Shown one piece after another: positions 34,063 through 43,845 of a DNA stretch of 64,000 bases. The translations under genes and the position numbers were made by a program. Numbering within the stretch: position 1 is the stretch's first letter; each line of letters starts with the position of its first letter. The stretch comes from an uncultured Desulfatitalea sp. (GTDB lineage Bacteria; Desulfobacterota; Desulfobacteria; Desulfobacterales; Desulfosarcinaceae). The notes beneath the pieces were generated by a model, which was not told where the DNA came from, did not search any database, and saw only the letters and a list, made by a program, of their open reading frames with translations. The stretch is from assembly GCA_937868765.1 (NCBI GenBank), contig CALMNL010000003.1, positions 620,001-684,000 of the forward strand, written 5' to 3'.

Positions 34063-35667
34063 ATGCCCAACTCGATCGTTGAAATTCTCAAGCAGCTCAG
34101 GGCCATCATCCAGACCATGTCGGCCGGCAAAATGATGGCGCTCTTCTTGTTGATCGCCATGACCGTGGCGGGGATCGTGGTGCTTATCAGTTGGTCCGGC
34201 AGCGCCGACATGGCCCCTCTATACAGCAATATGACCCCCGAAGACGCCGGTGAGGTGGTGGCTATCCTGCGCGAGAAAAAGATCGAATATCAGTTATCCC
34301 ACGATGGTGGCACCATTCAGATACCACGCGAAAAACTTTACGAAGTGCGCATGGATATGGCGGCACAAGGACTTCCCAGGGGGGGCACAGGTTTCGAGGT
34401 GTTCGACAACGCCAAGCTGGGCATGACCGAATTCGTGCAGAACATCAATTATCAGCGTGCACTGCAAGGCGAATTGAGCCGAACCATCAACGGGCTTTCC
34501 GAAGTGGAGAGTTCGCGGGTGCATATCGTCATGCCCCAGCGCTCTCTTTTCGTAGAAGATCAGGAACCGGCCTCGGCTTCGGTCATCCTTAAATTGCGCG
34601 CCGGTCGCTGGTTGAGCGATGAGCAGGTTCAAGCCATCGTGCATTTGGTTTCCTCCAGCGTGCCGCGGCTGTCGCCGGACAGCGTGACGGTGGTGGATCA
34701 AAAAGGCAAGATGCTGGCCGGTCTCAAGGACCAGGCCACACCGTCCAAACTGAGCGCCGACCATCTGGAATTCCAGCAGCGCAAGGAGCGGGCGCTGGAA
34801 AAACAGATTTTGAGCATGCTCGAATCGGTGTTGGGGCAAAACAAGGCCATCGTGCGCGTGGCCTGTGATCTGGACTTCGTTCAGCAGGAAAAAACCGAAG
34901 AACTCTATCTGCCGGAAAACCATGTCATCCGCAGCGAGCAATTGCTCAGCGAATCTTCCTCCCAGGCCGACGTCGGGCCCTCGGGGATTCCTGGCCTGGC
35001 CAGCAACATCACCCAGCCCCAAACCGGCGGCGTGCAATCCAACGGCGCCAAAGGGTTCAAGAAGGATGACGCCACACGCAACTATGAGATCGGTAAAACC
35101 ACCAGCCGCAAAATCATGCCGGTGGGCGATCTGGAACGGTTGTCGGTGGCGGTGGTCGTGGACGGCACCTATCAGACGAAGATCGTGGGCGAAGGTAAAG
35201 AGCAACGTGAAGAGACGGAATATGTGCCGCGCAGCACCGATGAGATGGCCAAACTGGAAAGCATCGTCAAGCGAGCCATCAACTTCGATGAATCCCGTGG
35301 CGACAAGGTAGAGGTCGCCAATATTCCTTTCAACACGGACAGCCTCTCAGCCGACGCGGAAGGGGACGCATTTGGATGGATCGAATCACTCCGGGGATAT
35401 GGCGCTATTTTTAAATACTTGGCTGTGGCGCTATTCGTACTGTTTGCCTTTCGCTATGTCATACGCCCGCTGATCCGCTGGTTGACCGATACGGCCTGGG
35501 AAGACGTGGAACTGCTGGAACACCTGCCGCGGACCTTGTCCGAGATCGAAAAACAATATGTGGCCCAGGGTCCGGCGGTCAACTATGTGAAGCAAGCAGC
35601 CCAGTTGATCACTTCCAACCAGGACGACTCCAGCCGTCTGGTCCAGCAATGGCTGAAAGAAACCTGA
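34063..35667 (+). CDS. fliF: Flagellar MS-ring protein FliF
   Basis: 534 residues. Forms the inner-membrane ring that houses the export gate and binds FliG in the cytoplasm. A transmembrane helix lies at ~28-47 (MMALFLLIAMTVAGIVVLI) and a second at ~450-470. The periplasmic YscJ-like part has MTPEDAGEVVAILREKKIEYQL and RALQGELSRTINGLSEVESSRVHIV, family hallmarks. The C-terminal tail (VNYVKQAAQLITSNQDDSSRLVQQWLKE) is the FliG-binding segment. Normal length. Next gene is fliG, 67 bases on. Confidence 0.96.
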   Translation: MPNSIVEILKQLRAIIQTMSAGKMMALFLLIAMTVAGIVVLISWSGSADMAPLYSNMTPEDAGEVVAILREKKIEYQLSHDGGTIQIPREKLYEVRMDMAAQGLPRGGTGFEVFDNAKLGMTEFVQNINYQRALQGELSRTINGLSEVESSRVHIVMPQRSLFVEDQEPASASVILKLRAGRWLSDEQVQAIVHLVSSSVPRLSPDSVTVVDQKGKMLAGLKDQATPSKLSADHLEFQQRKERALEKQILSMLESVLGQNKAIVRVACDLDFVQQEKTEELYLPENHVIRSEQLLSESSSQADVGPSGIPGLASNITQPQTGGVQSNGAKGFKKDDATRNYEIGKTTSRKIMPVGDLERLSVAVVVDGTYQTKIVGEGKEQREETEYVPRSTDEMAKLESIVKRAINFDESRGDKVEVANIPFNTDSLSADAEGDAFGWIESLRGYGAIFKYLAVALFVLFAFRYVIRPLIRWLTDTAWEDVELLEHLPRTLSEIEKQYVAQGPAVNYVKQAAQLITSNQDDSSRLVQQWLKET

Positions 35668-35734
35668 AAAACCGGCTCTGAGCTGCAACCGATTGATGGA
35701 TTGGGATTGAAGCAAACAAACGAACGACGCGACC

Positions 35735-36709
35735 ATGGATGCTAAAGAACTGACCGGTTCCGTAAAAGTAGCGATTCTCACCCGAGCCGTGGGGGCCGAT
35801 GCGGCCCGCGCCATTCTTGCCCGTTTGTCGGAGGACGAGCGTCAGCTGGTGGTCCGGCTGCAATCCCGGCTCCCCGCACTGCCCCCCAGCCTGGTGGACC
35901 GGGTGGCCCTGGAATTTATCGAATCCTCAGGTATTCCCTTGCAGCTGGCCGGCCCCGCAGGCACAGCACCTGCTGAAACCGAGGCCGCCAAGGATGCCAA
36001 AAAGGCCGCCCCCAAATCGACGCTCGAGGCGGTTCAGGATATGGAACCCAATCAGTTGATCCAGCTGATCAAAGACGAACATCCCCAGACCATCGCCTTG
36101 ATCCTGGTTCATCTGGAACCAAGTGTGGCCAGCGAAATTCTCAGCCGGTTGCCGGAGCAGGTCATGGCCGATGTGGCCTTGCGCATCGCCAACCTCAACA
36201 AGGTTCTGGCCGGTATGGTCAAGGAAGTCGATAAAGTCTTTGAAGAGATTCTCAAAAACAAGGACCGCGTCTCCACCCAGGAGGCCGGCGGCGTCGCGCG
36301 GCTGGCCGAACTGCTCAATCAGATCGACGGCACCATCTCCGAGCAGATCATCGACCAGATCGAAGAGAACGATGCCGACATGGCCGAAGAGATCCGACAG
36401 ATGATGTTCGTGTTCGAAGATGTGGTCCTGGTGGATGACAAGGGTTTGCAGAAAGTGCTGCGCAGCGTGGAATCCCAGGAGTTGGCCGTGGCCCTCAAGG
36501 CGGCTTCCGAAGAGGTCAAGCAGAAGATCTTCCGCAACATGTCCCAGCGGGCCGCCGAGATCTTGAAAGAAGAGATGGAAGTCACCGGTGCGGTCCGCAT
36601 GAAGGACGTCACGGACGCCCAGCAGAAAATCACTCGGATCATACAGGATATGGAGCGCAAAGGCGAACTGATCATCACCGGCCGTGGCGGGGAAGAGTTT
36701 GTGGGATAA
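35735..36709 (+). CDS. fliG: Flagellar motor switch protein FliG
   Basis: 324 residues. Cytoplasmic switch/C-ring protein that takes torque from the stator. The N-terminal part binds FliF. The middle domain carries the EHPQTIALIL motif; the C-terminal armadillo domain has FVFEDVVLVDDKGLQKVLRSV and LALKAASEEV-like helices with charged residues that face MotA. The N-to-middle linker is Ala/Pro/Lys-rich (~residues 72-92). Its TAA stop abuts the next ATG, so fliG and fliHI are coupled. Confidence 0.96.
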   Translation: MDAKELTGSVKVAILTRAVGADAARAILARLSEDERQLVVRLQSRLPALPPSLVDRVALEFIESSGIPLQLAGPAGTAPAETEAAKDAKKAAPKSTLEAVQDMEPNQLIQLIKDEHPQTIALILVHLEPSVASEILSRLPEQVMADVALRIANLNKVLAGMVKEVDKVFEEILKNKDRVSTQEAGGVARLAELLNQIDGTISEQIIDQIEENDADMAEEIRQMMFVFEDVVLVDDKGLQKVLRSVESQELAVALKAASEEVKQKIFRNMSQRAAEILKEEMEVTGAVRMKDVTDAQQKITRIIQDMERKGELIITGRGGEEFVG

Positions 36710-38680
36710 ATGACGACCAAAGAACATTTCAACAACTACTGTTTCCCACGATTTCAGCACGCCCCGACAGGAGGCGGGCACAATGGCGCACATCTGGATG
36801 CCAACGATACTTTCGAGCAAAAGCTCAGCCGTGCAGAAGGTCAAGCGTATGAAGAAGGTTTCTCCAGGGGGCGGGACGAGCAACTGCCTTCCGAAAAAGC
36901 CAGGCTGCTGCCCATAAGCGGTTTGCTGGCCCAGGCCAAATCGTCTCTGCAGGCCCATCAGACCAAGATGCGCGCCTTGTGCGAAGAAGATACTGTGCGC
37001 ATTTCCCTGGCCATTGCCCGGGAGATCGTGCGCTTCGAACTCGAGCAACGCCCGGAACTGGGCGACGCTATCACTGCCAAAGCCGTAGAAATGGCCTTGG
37101 GACAGGGCCGTATCAGGATCAAGGCCAATCCGGCCGACTGCCGGACTCTGGACACCCTGCTGAAGACCAAATTCCCAAATGACGAGGACCGGGAGCGTAT
37201 TCAGATCGCCGCCGACCAGGGTCTATCGCGGGGAGGGTGTCTCATCGAGACAGAGTTCGGCGTCATCGACGCCCGCATCGACCAGCAATTGACCGTCATC
37301 GCATCGACACTGGCCGCCGCACTCACGGAATCCAAAGCCGCCGTGCACCGATCCGAGGGAGCCCCCCTGGAACTGGACCATTACGGCCAACGGATCAAGA
37401 CGGCGACCCCTATTAAAACCTATGGCCATGTCACCAAGGTGGTGGGGTTGGTGGTGGAAGCCAACGGCCCCATGGTTCAGCTGGGAACCATTTGCGATAT
37501 CCACGGCAATGAACAGGAACGGCCGGTAACCGCCGAAGTGCTCGGCTTTCGCGACCGTACGGTGCTGATGATGCCCCTTGAGGATATCCGCACCATCGGG
37601 CCCGGCAGCCGGGTGGTGGCCCGCCAGGAAAAAGCCAGCGTCGCGGTCGGCGACAAACTGCTCGGACGGATTATTGACGGTTTGGGCAACCCCATCGATG
37701 GCCGGGGGCCGCTCGAGACCGACCGCGAATATCCCATTTATGCCAAGCCGATCAACCCGCTGCTGCGTCAACGCATCCGCACGCCGCTGGACCTGGGCAT
37801 TCGTGCCATCAACGGGCTGCTAAGCGTCGGCTGCGGCCAGCGCATGGGGATTTTTGCCGGATCGGGTGTCGGCAAGAGCGTGTTGATGGGCATGATCTCC
37901 CGTCAGAGCAGCGCCCACGTGAATGTCATCGCCCTGATCGGCGAGCGTGGCCGTGAATTGAATGACTTCATCGAAAAAGAACTGGGGGAAGAGGGGCTCA
38001 AGAAATCGGTGGTCGTGGTGGCCACTTCCGACCATCTTCCGCTGGTGCGGGTGCGCGGCGCCTTCGTGGCCACGGCCATCGCCGAATACTTTCGCGACCA
38101 GGGGTTGACCGTTAACCTGATGATGGACTCGCTGACCCGCTTCGCCATGGCCCAACGGGAAATCGGGCTGGCCCTGGGCGAACCGCCCACCACGAAAGGC
38201 TACACCCCCTCGGTTTTCACCTTGTTGCCCAAGATACTGGAACGTGCCGGCACTTCGGATCATTCCGGCTCCATCACCGGACTGTATACCGTCCTGGTGG
38301 AGGGAGACGACATGAACGAGCCCATCGCCGACGCCGCCCGTTCCATCCTGGACGGCCACATCGTTCTGAGCCGAGACCTGGCCCATCAGAACCACTACCC
38401 GGCCATCGACGTGCTGCGCAGCATCAGCCGTGTCATGGAGGATATCGCGACTCTCCAGCACAAACACAATGCCGGCCGGCTCAAGGAGCTGTTGGCCACG
38501 TACCGTAAAGCCGAAGACCTCATTAACATTGGGGCCTATGTTGCCGGCAGCAACCCGGCCATTGACCGGGCCGTGGCCAAGATCGATCAGATCAATGGTT
38601 ACTTGCGCCAGAATATCGGAGAGCACGTGACCTTTGAAGAGAGTCTGCTCCAGCTGGAAAAGATAATGAACAGCAGGTAA
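36710..38680 (+). CDS. fliI: Fused FliH-FliI: flagellar export ATPase with its regulator in one chain
   Basis: 656 residues without internal stop. Residues ~1-210 are FliH: AYEEGFSRGRDEQ near the start, ISLAIAREIVRFELEQRPEL, and GGCLIETEFGVIDARIDQQL. Residues ~220-656 are FliI: PIKTYGHVTKVVGLVVEANGP, Walker A AGSGVGKS near 385, ALIGERGRELNDFIEKELG, and LMMDSLTRFAMAQREIGLALGEPP. These are normally two genes. No ATG exists near the joint; an in-frame GTG at 37343 could in theory start a separate FliI but has no good ribosome site. FliI energises and unfolds export substrates at the base of the flagellum; FliH tethers and restrains it. Confidence 0.93.
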   Translation: MTTKEHFNNYCFPRFQHAPTGGGHNGAHLDANDTFEQKLSRAEGQAYEEGFSRGRDEQLPSEKARLLPISGLLAQAKSSLQAHQTKMRALCEEDTVRISLAIAREIVRFELEQRPELGDAITAKAVEMALGQGRIRIKANPADCRTLDTLLKTKFPNDEDRERIQIAADQGLSRGGCLIETEFGVIDARIDQQLTVIASTLAAALTESKAAVHRSEGAPLELDHYGQRIKTATPIKTYGHVTKVVGLVVEANGPMVQLGTICDIHGNEQERPVTAEVLGFRDRTVLMMPLEDIRTIGPGSRVVARQEKASVAVGDKLLGRIIDGLGNPIDGRGPLETDREYPIYAKPINPLLRQRIRTPLDLGIRAINGLLSVGCGQRMGIFAGSGVGKSVLMGMISRQSSAHVNVIALIGERGRELNDFIEKELGEEGLKKSVVVVATSDHLPLVRVRGAFVATAIAEYFRDQGLTVNLMMDSLTRFAMAQREIGLALGEPPTTKGYTPSVFTLLPKILERAGTSDHSGSITGLYTVLVEGDDMNEPIADAARSILDGHIVLSRDLAHQNHYPAIDVLRSISRVMEDIATLQHKHNAGRLKELLATYRKAEDLINIGAYVAGSNPAIDRAVAKIDQINGYLRQNIGEHVTFEESLLQLEKIMNSR

Positions 38681-38686
38681 CCGCCG

Positions 38687-39133
38687 ATGCCCTACCAATT
38701 CAAACTCGAAGCGCTGCGCCGCTTCCGCCAATTTGAAGAAGAACGGCTTCAAAAAGAGCTGGGCGATGCCCAACGAGTCATAGAACAGGCCCAGGACTTG
38801 CTCAGAGCCCGCTTGGCCCTGCGGCAAAAGACCGAGCACGAATTCCGTAAAAGCTCCCAGGGCGCCGAGGCCTCAGCAGCCCAGGCGGCCATGTACCGCG
38901 GCTATCTGCAACGCCTGGCCAGTGAGATCATCATGGGGCAGCGGCAGGTTCAAGCGGCCGAGAAAGCATGCCAGGAAGTCCGCGATTTGCTGCTGGAGGC
39001 CATGAAGCGGCGCAAGGCGTTGGACCGGCTCAAGGAAAAGGGTGAGCAGGCCTTCACGGCCGAACTCAACAGTCAGGAGCAGAAATTCATCAACGAGATG
39101 GCGATTCAGCGATTCGTTCGCAAAGAGGAATAA
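38687..39133 (+). CDS. fliJ: Flagellar export chaperone/stalk protein FliJ
   Basis: 148 residues, almost entirely charged heptad-like helix, as expected for the FliJ coiled coil that inserts into the FliI hexamer. The N-terminus YQFKLEALRRFRQFEEERLQ and the C-terminal KGEQAFTAELNSQEQKFINEMAI match the family. It follows the fliHI fusion by 6 bases and precedes fliK, the usual order. Confidence 0.9.
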   Translation: MPYQFKLEALRRFRQFEEERLQKELGDAQRVIEQAQDLLRARLALRQKTEHEFRKSSQGAEASAAQAAMYRGYLQRLASEIIMGQRQVQAAEKACQEVRDLLLEAMKRRKALDRLKEKGEQAFTAELNSQEQKFINEMAIQRFVRKEE

Positions 39134-39142
39134 AGGAAAACC

Positions 39143-40675
39143 ATGATGCAATGTCAAATGAAGTTTTTCGAAGTGCTTCCCAAGGGCGTCGGTCAAGGCG
39201 TTCAGAAAGTGGCCGTAAAAATGCCAGCCCAAGGGGACACCGGATCCGGGTCCGAAAACAACGGCTTTGCCGATATCATGGCAGCCCTGATGAGTATGCC
39301 GGCGGAACAGTTGCGTCAGTCCTTGGCACAGCTCGATCGTGTCTGCGTCGAAGGCCAGGGCAAGGAGTGGGTTCCCCTTCTGGACCTGACCCAGTCGGCC
39401 GGCACCAACGGCAGCATGTTGAAATTACTTAAAATCGAACCTCAGTCCAACAATGCCGCCGCTTCCATGCTGCAACTGAAGCTGCTGCAACAGCAAGGCA
39501 AGGAGACGACTGGCCCGGTCGAGAACGGGAGCACCGGTGAGGCGGCGCCGTTTGGCGCCCAGGGCATGCCCCCGGAAGACACAGCCATCGCCGCCGACGT
39601 CCGGGAAGAACTGGCAGCTGTGTTCACCAAAGGCCAGGCCGAGAGCGACGGTGCGACGAAAAAAGAACCCACCGGGGATGCTTCAGCCGAACTGGCCCGG
39701 GCCTTGACCGGACAGGCGGCGAAGACTGAGAGCCGGAACCAGCGTGCGACCGACTTGATGCAGGACTTGAAGGTCGACGCCAAGGCAGACGGAAAGATCC
39801 AACCGGAATCGCATCCGGAGTTGCCGGCCATCGCGCAGGAACTGCAAGGAGAGGGCGCAGAGGCGCTCGCCGCTATGGAGAAAAAGGCGGCCGCACCCAG
39901 GCATCATACAGCCACGCCCAAGGCCTCGCCAGCAGCCGTCAGCCATGTGGCCGCTCCTTCGATGGTAACCGAAACGGTTGATATGCAGGCTTCTCTGGAT
40001 ACGGCCTTGTCCCAACAGCGGCCGATCAAAAAGGAAGAGGGTGGCATCGTCGATGAGCGGGCGCTGGGTCAGGAAGACAATCCCGTGACCATGGCCACGC
40101 CACAGTCGACATCCACCGCCAAGGAGTCGCTGCCAGCGGTCGAATCCCGTCTGGGTGGGGTCGAGGCCCGTTCGGTGGCGCACTCCAAGGAAAACGGTGA
40201 AACGGCAGCGGCTTCCAGAGAGATGCAGACCGATGTCATCCACCAGATTGTCCAGCGCATGACCGTTCGCAGCGATGGCCGGAATTCATCCATGCAAATC
40301 AAGCTCAAACCGGAGTTTTTAGGGAATTTGCATATGGAGGTGGTGGCCGAAAACCATCAAGTCACGGTGCGCGTGACGGCCGAAAACCAGATGGTCAAAG
40401 GCATCATCGAACAGAACCTGCATGTGCTCAAGAATGAACTGCAGCACCATGGCCTGCAAATTCAAAAGTTCGACGTGTTCGTCTCCCAAGACAACGATGC
40501 CTGGCGCAACGGGCAACAACAATCGGCCTTCCGCCAGGCTCAGGATCGTGGATATCGTTCCGGAAACGGGCGTAGCGGCCGATTCACGGAGAGCGAAGAG
40601 ATCGGCGCCGTGACGGGTTCGGCTGCTGTGGCCCGAAACAACGGCGAACAGAGCTCGGTGGATTTCTTCGCTTAA
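39143..40675 (+). CDS. fliK: Flagellar hook-length control protein FliK
   Basis: 510 residues. Secreted molecular ruler that measures the hook and switches export specificity through FlhB. Most of it is low-complexity, Ala/Glu/Gln-rich, without conserved motifs. The C-terminal domain is recognisable: MQIKLKPEFLGNLHMEVVAENHQVTVRVTAEN and the following LKNELQHHGLQIQKFDVFV. Placement between fliJ and flgD supports the call. Length is within the wide family range. Confidence 0.9.
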   Translation: MMQCQMKFFEVLPKGVGQGVQKVAVKMPAQGDTGSGSENNGFADIMAALMSMPAEQLRQSLAQLDRVCVEGQGKEWVPLLDLTQSAGTNGSMLKLLKIEPQSNNAAASMLQLKLLQQQGKETTGPVENGSTGEAAPFGAQGMPPEDTAIAADVREELAAVFTKGQAESDGATKKEPTGDASAELARALTGQAAKTESRNQRATDLMQDLKVDAKADGKIQPESHPELPAIAQELQGEGAEALAAMEKKAAAPRHHTATPKASPAAVSHVAAPSMVTETVDMQASLDTALSQQRPIKKEEGGIVDERALGQEDNPVTMATPQSTSTAKESLPAVESRLGGVEARSVAHSKENGETAAASREMQTDVIHQIVQRMTVRSDGRNSSMQIKLKPEFLGNLHMEVVAENHQVTVRVTAENQMVKGIIEQNLHVLKNELQHHGLQIQKFDVFVSQDNDAWRNGQQQSAFRQAQDRGYRSGNGRSGRFTESEEIGAVTGSAAVARNNGEQSSVDFFA

Positions 40676-40707
40676 ACCGCAACACAGGCGAAAAGGGAGT
40701 CTAAGAA

Positions 40708-41385
40708 ATGGCAATATACGGATTGGATCAGGTGGCTTCCAAGGGCGCCCAAACCACATCGACCGCAACCAAAGACATCATGGGCAAGGATGACTTCCTG
40801 CGGCTGCTGGTGGCCCAATTGCAGTCCCAGGACCCCATGAATCCCATGGAAAGTACCGATTTTACGGCCCAGCTGGCCCAGTTCAGTTCACTGGAACAAT
40901 TGCAGAATATCAACACCAGTCTGGGGACCATCGGTACTTCTCAATCGGTGCTGACCAACAGCCAGGCCGTCGGGTTCATCGGCAAGACCATAACGGCCAT
41001 CGGTGACACCATTGATGTGACGGACGGCCAGAGCCAGGATCTGCAATTTACCCTGGACGGTGATGCCGCTGGCAGCTACCTGCGCATTTACGATCACCAG
41101 GGTAATTTCATGCGGCAGATCGAAACCGGCGCGCTGGCCTCAGGCCAAAACAGCGTCGCCTGGGACGGTGTGGATTACTTGGGTGGCCAGGCACCGGACG
41201 GCACCTACAGCTTCGAAGTGGAAGCCATCGATGAACTGGGCAACAGCGTTTCCGCCACCCAGTACATGACCGGCACCGTCACGGGAGTACATTTCCAGAA
41301 CGGTGTCGCTTACCTGCAATGTGGCAACCGTGAGATTGCGATGGGCAATGTGGTGAATGTGCTGACGACAGAAGAGGGGCAATGA
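40708..41385 (+). CDS. flgD: Hook assembly (cap) protein FlgD
   Basis: 225 residues. Scaffold for hook polymerisation. N-terminal FlgD motif: GKDDFLRLLVAQLQSQDPMNPMESTDFTAQLAQFSSLEQL. The rest is a tudor/FlgD-Ig-like region (GSYLRIYDHQGNFMRQIETG). GGGAG is the ribosome site. It lies between fliK and flgE as usual; a 123-base gap to flgE contains no promoter that I can see. Confidence 0.95.
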   Translation: MAIYGLDQVASKGAQTTSTATKDIMGKDDFLRLLVAQLQSQDPMNPMESTDFTAQLAQFSSLEQLQNINTSLGTIGTSQSVLTNSQAVGFIGKTITAIGDTIDVTDGQSQDLQFTLDGDAAGSYLRIYDHQGNFMRQIETGALASGQNSVAWDGVDYLGGQAPDGTYSFEVEAIDELGNSVSATQYMTGTVTGVHFQNGVAYLQCGNREIAMGNVVNVLTTEEGQ

Positions 41386-41508
41386 CAAGGAAAGCGAACT
41401 GAGTCAATCAAATCATATGATTTTATATGCTTAGAACGAAATATGTCCGGTAATACAGAAAGCTGAACACGCAATTAAGAAAACGCATCTCGAAAAGGGG
41501 GCAATACC

Positions 41509-42720
41509 ATGATTGGATCTTTATATTCAGGAATTTCCGGCTTGAAAGCTCAAACCAGTGCCATGGCCGTTATCGGCGACAACATCGCAAACGTCAACAC
41601 CACCGGTTTCAAAACCTCACGGGTGGAATTCGCCAACGTTTTCAATGCGACCCTTGGGCAGAGCCGCATGCAGATCGGACGCGGCGTCACCATGAGCGGC
41701 ACGGCCGCCAACTGGAACTCCGGTACCATGGAAACCACCCAAACCGTCACCGACCTGGCCATCAACGGTCAGGGCATGTTCATCGTGCGCGACCCGGCCA
41801 ACAATGGACAATTCTACACGCGCGCCGGACAGTTCGAATTCGATGCCAACAATCTTTTGGTCAATGCCGACGGGCTGGAGGTCCAGGGATATGCCATCGA
41901 TGCCGGCGGAAATGTCGGCGCTCTGGGAACCATCGCTTTGCCCAATGGCATCAGCACCCCCTCGGCCACCACGGAGTTAACCATGGGGTTGAACCTCGAT
42001 TCCGGCGCTGCGGTCGGCGATACCTACGACACCACCATTTCGGTCTTCGACTCCCTGGGCAACTCGGTCGAGCTCAACTTCAACTTTACCAACACCGGCG
42101 CCGGCGCCTGGGACTGGTATGTGACCCCTTCGGTGGGCACGGCCACCCCTGCAGCGGGCGCACCCGCCGCCATGACCTTCGATGCCAACGGGGTGTTGAC
42201 CGCTCCGGGTGCAAACCCTACCATCGCCGTCACCGGCCTGGACGGCAATGACCTCGCCATCACCTGGACCATGTTGGACACAGCCGGCGCCAGCGACGGT
42301 TCGATCACCGGTTACGCAGGCACCTCAGTTAAAACCGCCCAGACCCAGGACGGCTACCCCAGCGGCATGCTCCAGGGTATTTCGGTGGACGAGGACGGCA
42401 TTTTCACCGCCCTTTACTCCAACGGCACCATGAGCCCCTTTGCCCAGATCGCCGTGGCCGACTTTGCCAGCTACGCGGGCTTGGCCAAACAAGGCAGCAA
42501 CCTGTTCACCTCCACGCTGGCTTCGGGCCAGCCGGTCGTCACGGTTCCCAATACGGCCGGCGTGGGCGCCATTGCCCCCAGCAGTCTGGAGATGTCCAAC
42601 GTGGACCTGGCCCAGGAGTTCGTGAGTCTGATCACCACCCAGCGCGCTTTCCAGGCCAACTCGAAAGTAATCACGACCAGTGACGAAGTACTTTCGGAAC
42701 TGATCAATATCAAACGTTAG
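41509..42720 (+). CDS. flgE: Flagellar hook protein FlgE
   Basis: 403 residues. Main subunit of the hook. The N-terminus SLYSGISGLKAQTSAMAVIGDNIANVNTTGFK and C-terminus SNVDLAQEFVSLITTQRAFQANSKVITTSDEVLSELINIKR are the axial-protein signatures. The middle has the FlgE D2 segment TFDANGVLTAPG. A GGGGG-containing ribosome site precedes the ATG. The gene ends the first structural unit and is followed by a 15-bp terminator hairpin. Confidence 0.96.
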   Translation: MIGSLYSGISGLKAQTSAMAVIGDNIANVNTTGFKTSRVEFANVFNATLGQSRMQIGRGVTMSGTAANWNSGTMETTQTVTDLAINGQGMFIVRDPANNGQFYTRAGQFEFDANNLLVNADGLEVQGYAIDAGGNVGALGTIALPNGISTPSATTELTMGLNLDSGAAVGDTYDTTISVFDSLGNSVELNFNFTNTGAGAWDWYVTPSVGTATPAAGAPAAMTFDANGVLTAPGANPTIAVTGLDGNDLAITWTMLDTAGASDGSITGYAGTSVKTAQTQDGYPSGMLQGISVDEDGIFTALYSNGTMSPFAQIAVADFASYAGLAKQGSNLFTSTLASGQPVVTVPNTAGVGAIAPSSLEMSNVDLAQEFVSLITTQRAFQANSKVITTSDEVLSELINIKR

Positions 42721-42742
42721 GTCGGGCCCTCCTCCCGATAAC

Positions 42743-42779
42743 AAAGGTGTCCCCGGAGCTCTTTTCCGGGGACACCTTT
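42743..42779 (+). terminator. Strong terminator hairpin after flgE
   Basis: Perfect 15-bp stem (42743-42757 with 42765-42779; arms AAAGGTGTCCCCGGA and TCCGGGGACACCTTT) and a 7-base loop, followed by a T-containing but broken tail. It separates the hook unit from the motA unit, which has its own promoter. The gap 42721-43053 holds nothing else apart from that promoter. Confidence 0.85.
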
Positions 42780-42994
42780 GGCTGTTTGCCGCTTCTACCG
42801 CTGGCGCCGATTTCAATTCCATTGAATTCAAATGTCAAAGCCTTGACTGCGCACTGATTAATTGACGGAACGGCGGCCGTCGGCAAGGTGAGAAATCCTC
42901 CCATCCTCTCGATCTCAAGCGCGCAAAATCTTTTAAACTAATAATAACGAGCCATTAAGAGTTTTTTGGGGCCGTCCGGGGCTTCTCCAGCCGG

Positions 42995-43010
42995 TGGCAC
43001 ATTCCATGCT
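42995..43010 (+). promoter_or_regulatory. Sigma-54 promoter of the motA-fliL-fliM unit
   Basis: TGGCACATTCCATGCT: exact TGGCAC, -12 box ATGCT, correct spacing. It lies 43 bases before the TTG start of motA. Confidence 0.7.
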
Positions 43011-43053
43011 ATTTCACCCATGCGATGGTTTGCGACCCATTCGGGAGGATACC

Positions 43054-43845
43054 TTGGACTTAGCCACGCTACTCGGAATCATCGTCGCCAGCGGGTTGGT
43101 AATTGTCTCCATTTTGATGGGCGGCCCCGGAACCTGGTTCATCGACTATGCTTCTTTGATGATCGTAATCGGCGGCACCATGGGAGCCACGCTGATCAAC
43201 TATCCGTTGTCGGATGTCGTGAGCATGTTCAAAGTCACCAAGAACGCCTTCCGGCATCGGACCCCCAACCCCATGGGGTTAATTCCTGTTATGATTGAAT
43301 TCGCTAAAACCGCACGCAAAGAAGGCATTCTGACCTTTGAGAAACATATCAGAGAGATAGACGATCCTTTCCTGGCCCGCGGGTTGCAGATGGCCGTGGA
43401 CGGCCTGGAAGCCGATGCCATTGCCGAGGTCCTGGGGACCGAGATCATGTGGCTCGAGGAGCGTCACCGCCTGGGCGCCGAAATTTATACCACCATGGGG
43501 ACCTTTTCTCCTGCCGTGGGCATGCTGGGCACCATCATCGGTCTGGTGCAGATGCTCATGCAGATGAAAGACCCTTCGGCCATCGGCGCGCCTATGGCGG
43601 TGGCTTTACTGACGACCTTTTACGGCACCATGCTGGCCTACCTGCTTTTTCTGCCCATCGCCGGCAAGCTGCGGGTGCGCAGCAAGCAGGAGATACTGGC
43701 CAAGCAGATGGTGATGCACGGCATTTTGGCGATTCAGGCCGGGGACAACCATCGCATTGTGGCGGAAAAGCTGCGCTCCTTCCTCTCTCCGGCCGCGCGG
43801 TTGGCCCATGATAAAGAGGTGCGCGATGGCGCTGCCGCTAATTAG
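43054..43845 (+). CDS. motA: Flagellar stator protein MotA
   Basis: 263 residues from the TTG at 43054, chosen because GGGAGG lies five bases upstream and MDLATLLGIIVASGLVIVSI is the normal MotA start; the frame opens earlier at 42994. Four membrane helices (~1-22, 32-52, 150-172, 185-205). TFSPAVGMLGTIIGLVQMLMQM and the region with charged residues before helix 3 (KTARKEGILTFEKHI) match MotA. Forms the ion channel with MotB subunits. The end overlaps the next start by 20 bases, so stator genes are coupled. Confidence 0.95.
   Translation: MDLATLLGIIVASGLVIVSILMGGPGTWFIDYASLMIVIGGTMGATLINYPLSDVVSMFKVTKNAFRHRTPNPMGLIPVMIEFAKTARKEGILTFEKHIREIDDPFLARGLQMAVDGLEADAIAEVLGTEIMWLEERHRLGAEIYTTMGTFSPAVGMLGTIIGLVQMLMQMKDPSAIGAPMAVALLTTFYGTMLAYLLFLPIAGKLRVRSKQEILAKQMVMHGILAIQAGDNHRIVAEKLRSFLSPAARLAHDKEVRDGAAAN

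Noticed and set aside
37343-38680. Separate FliI starting at GTG 37343
   Set aside because: No convincing ribosome site, and the frame is continuous with FliH; kept as an alternative in the FliHI entry.
42734-42741. CCCGATAA as a sigma-28 -10 box after flgE
   Set aside because: No -35 box at the right distance; it lies beside the terminator stem.
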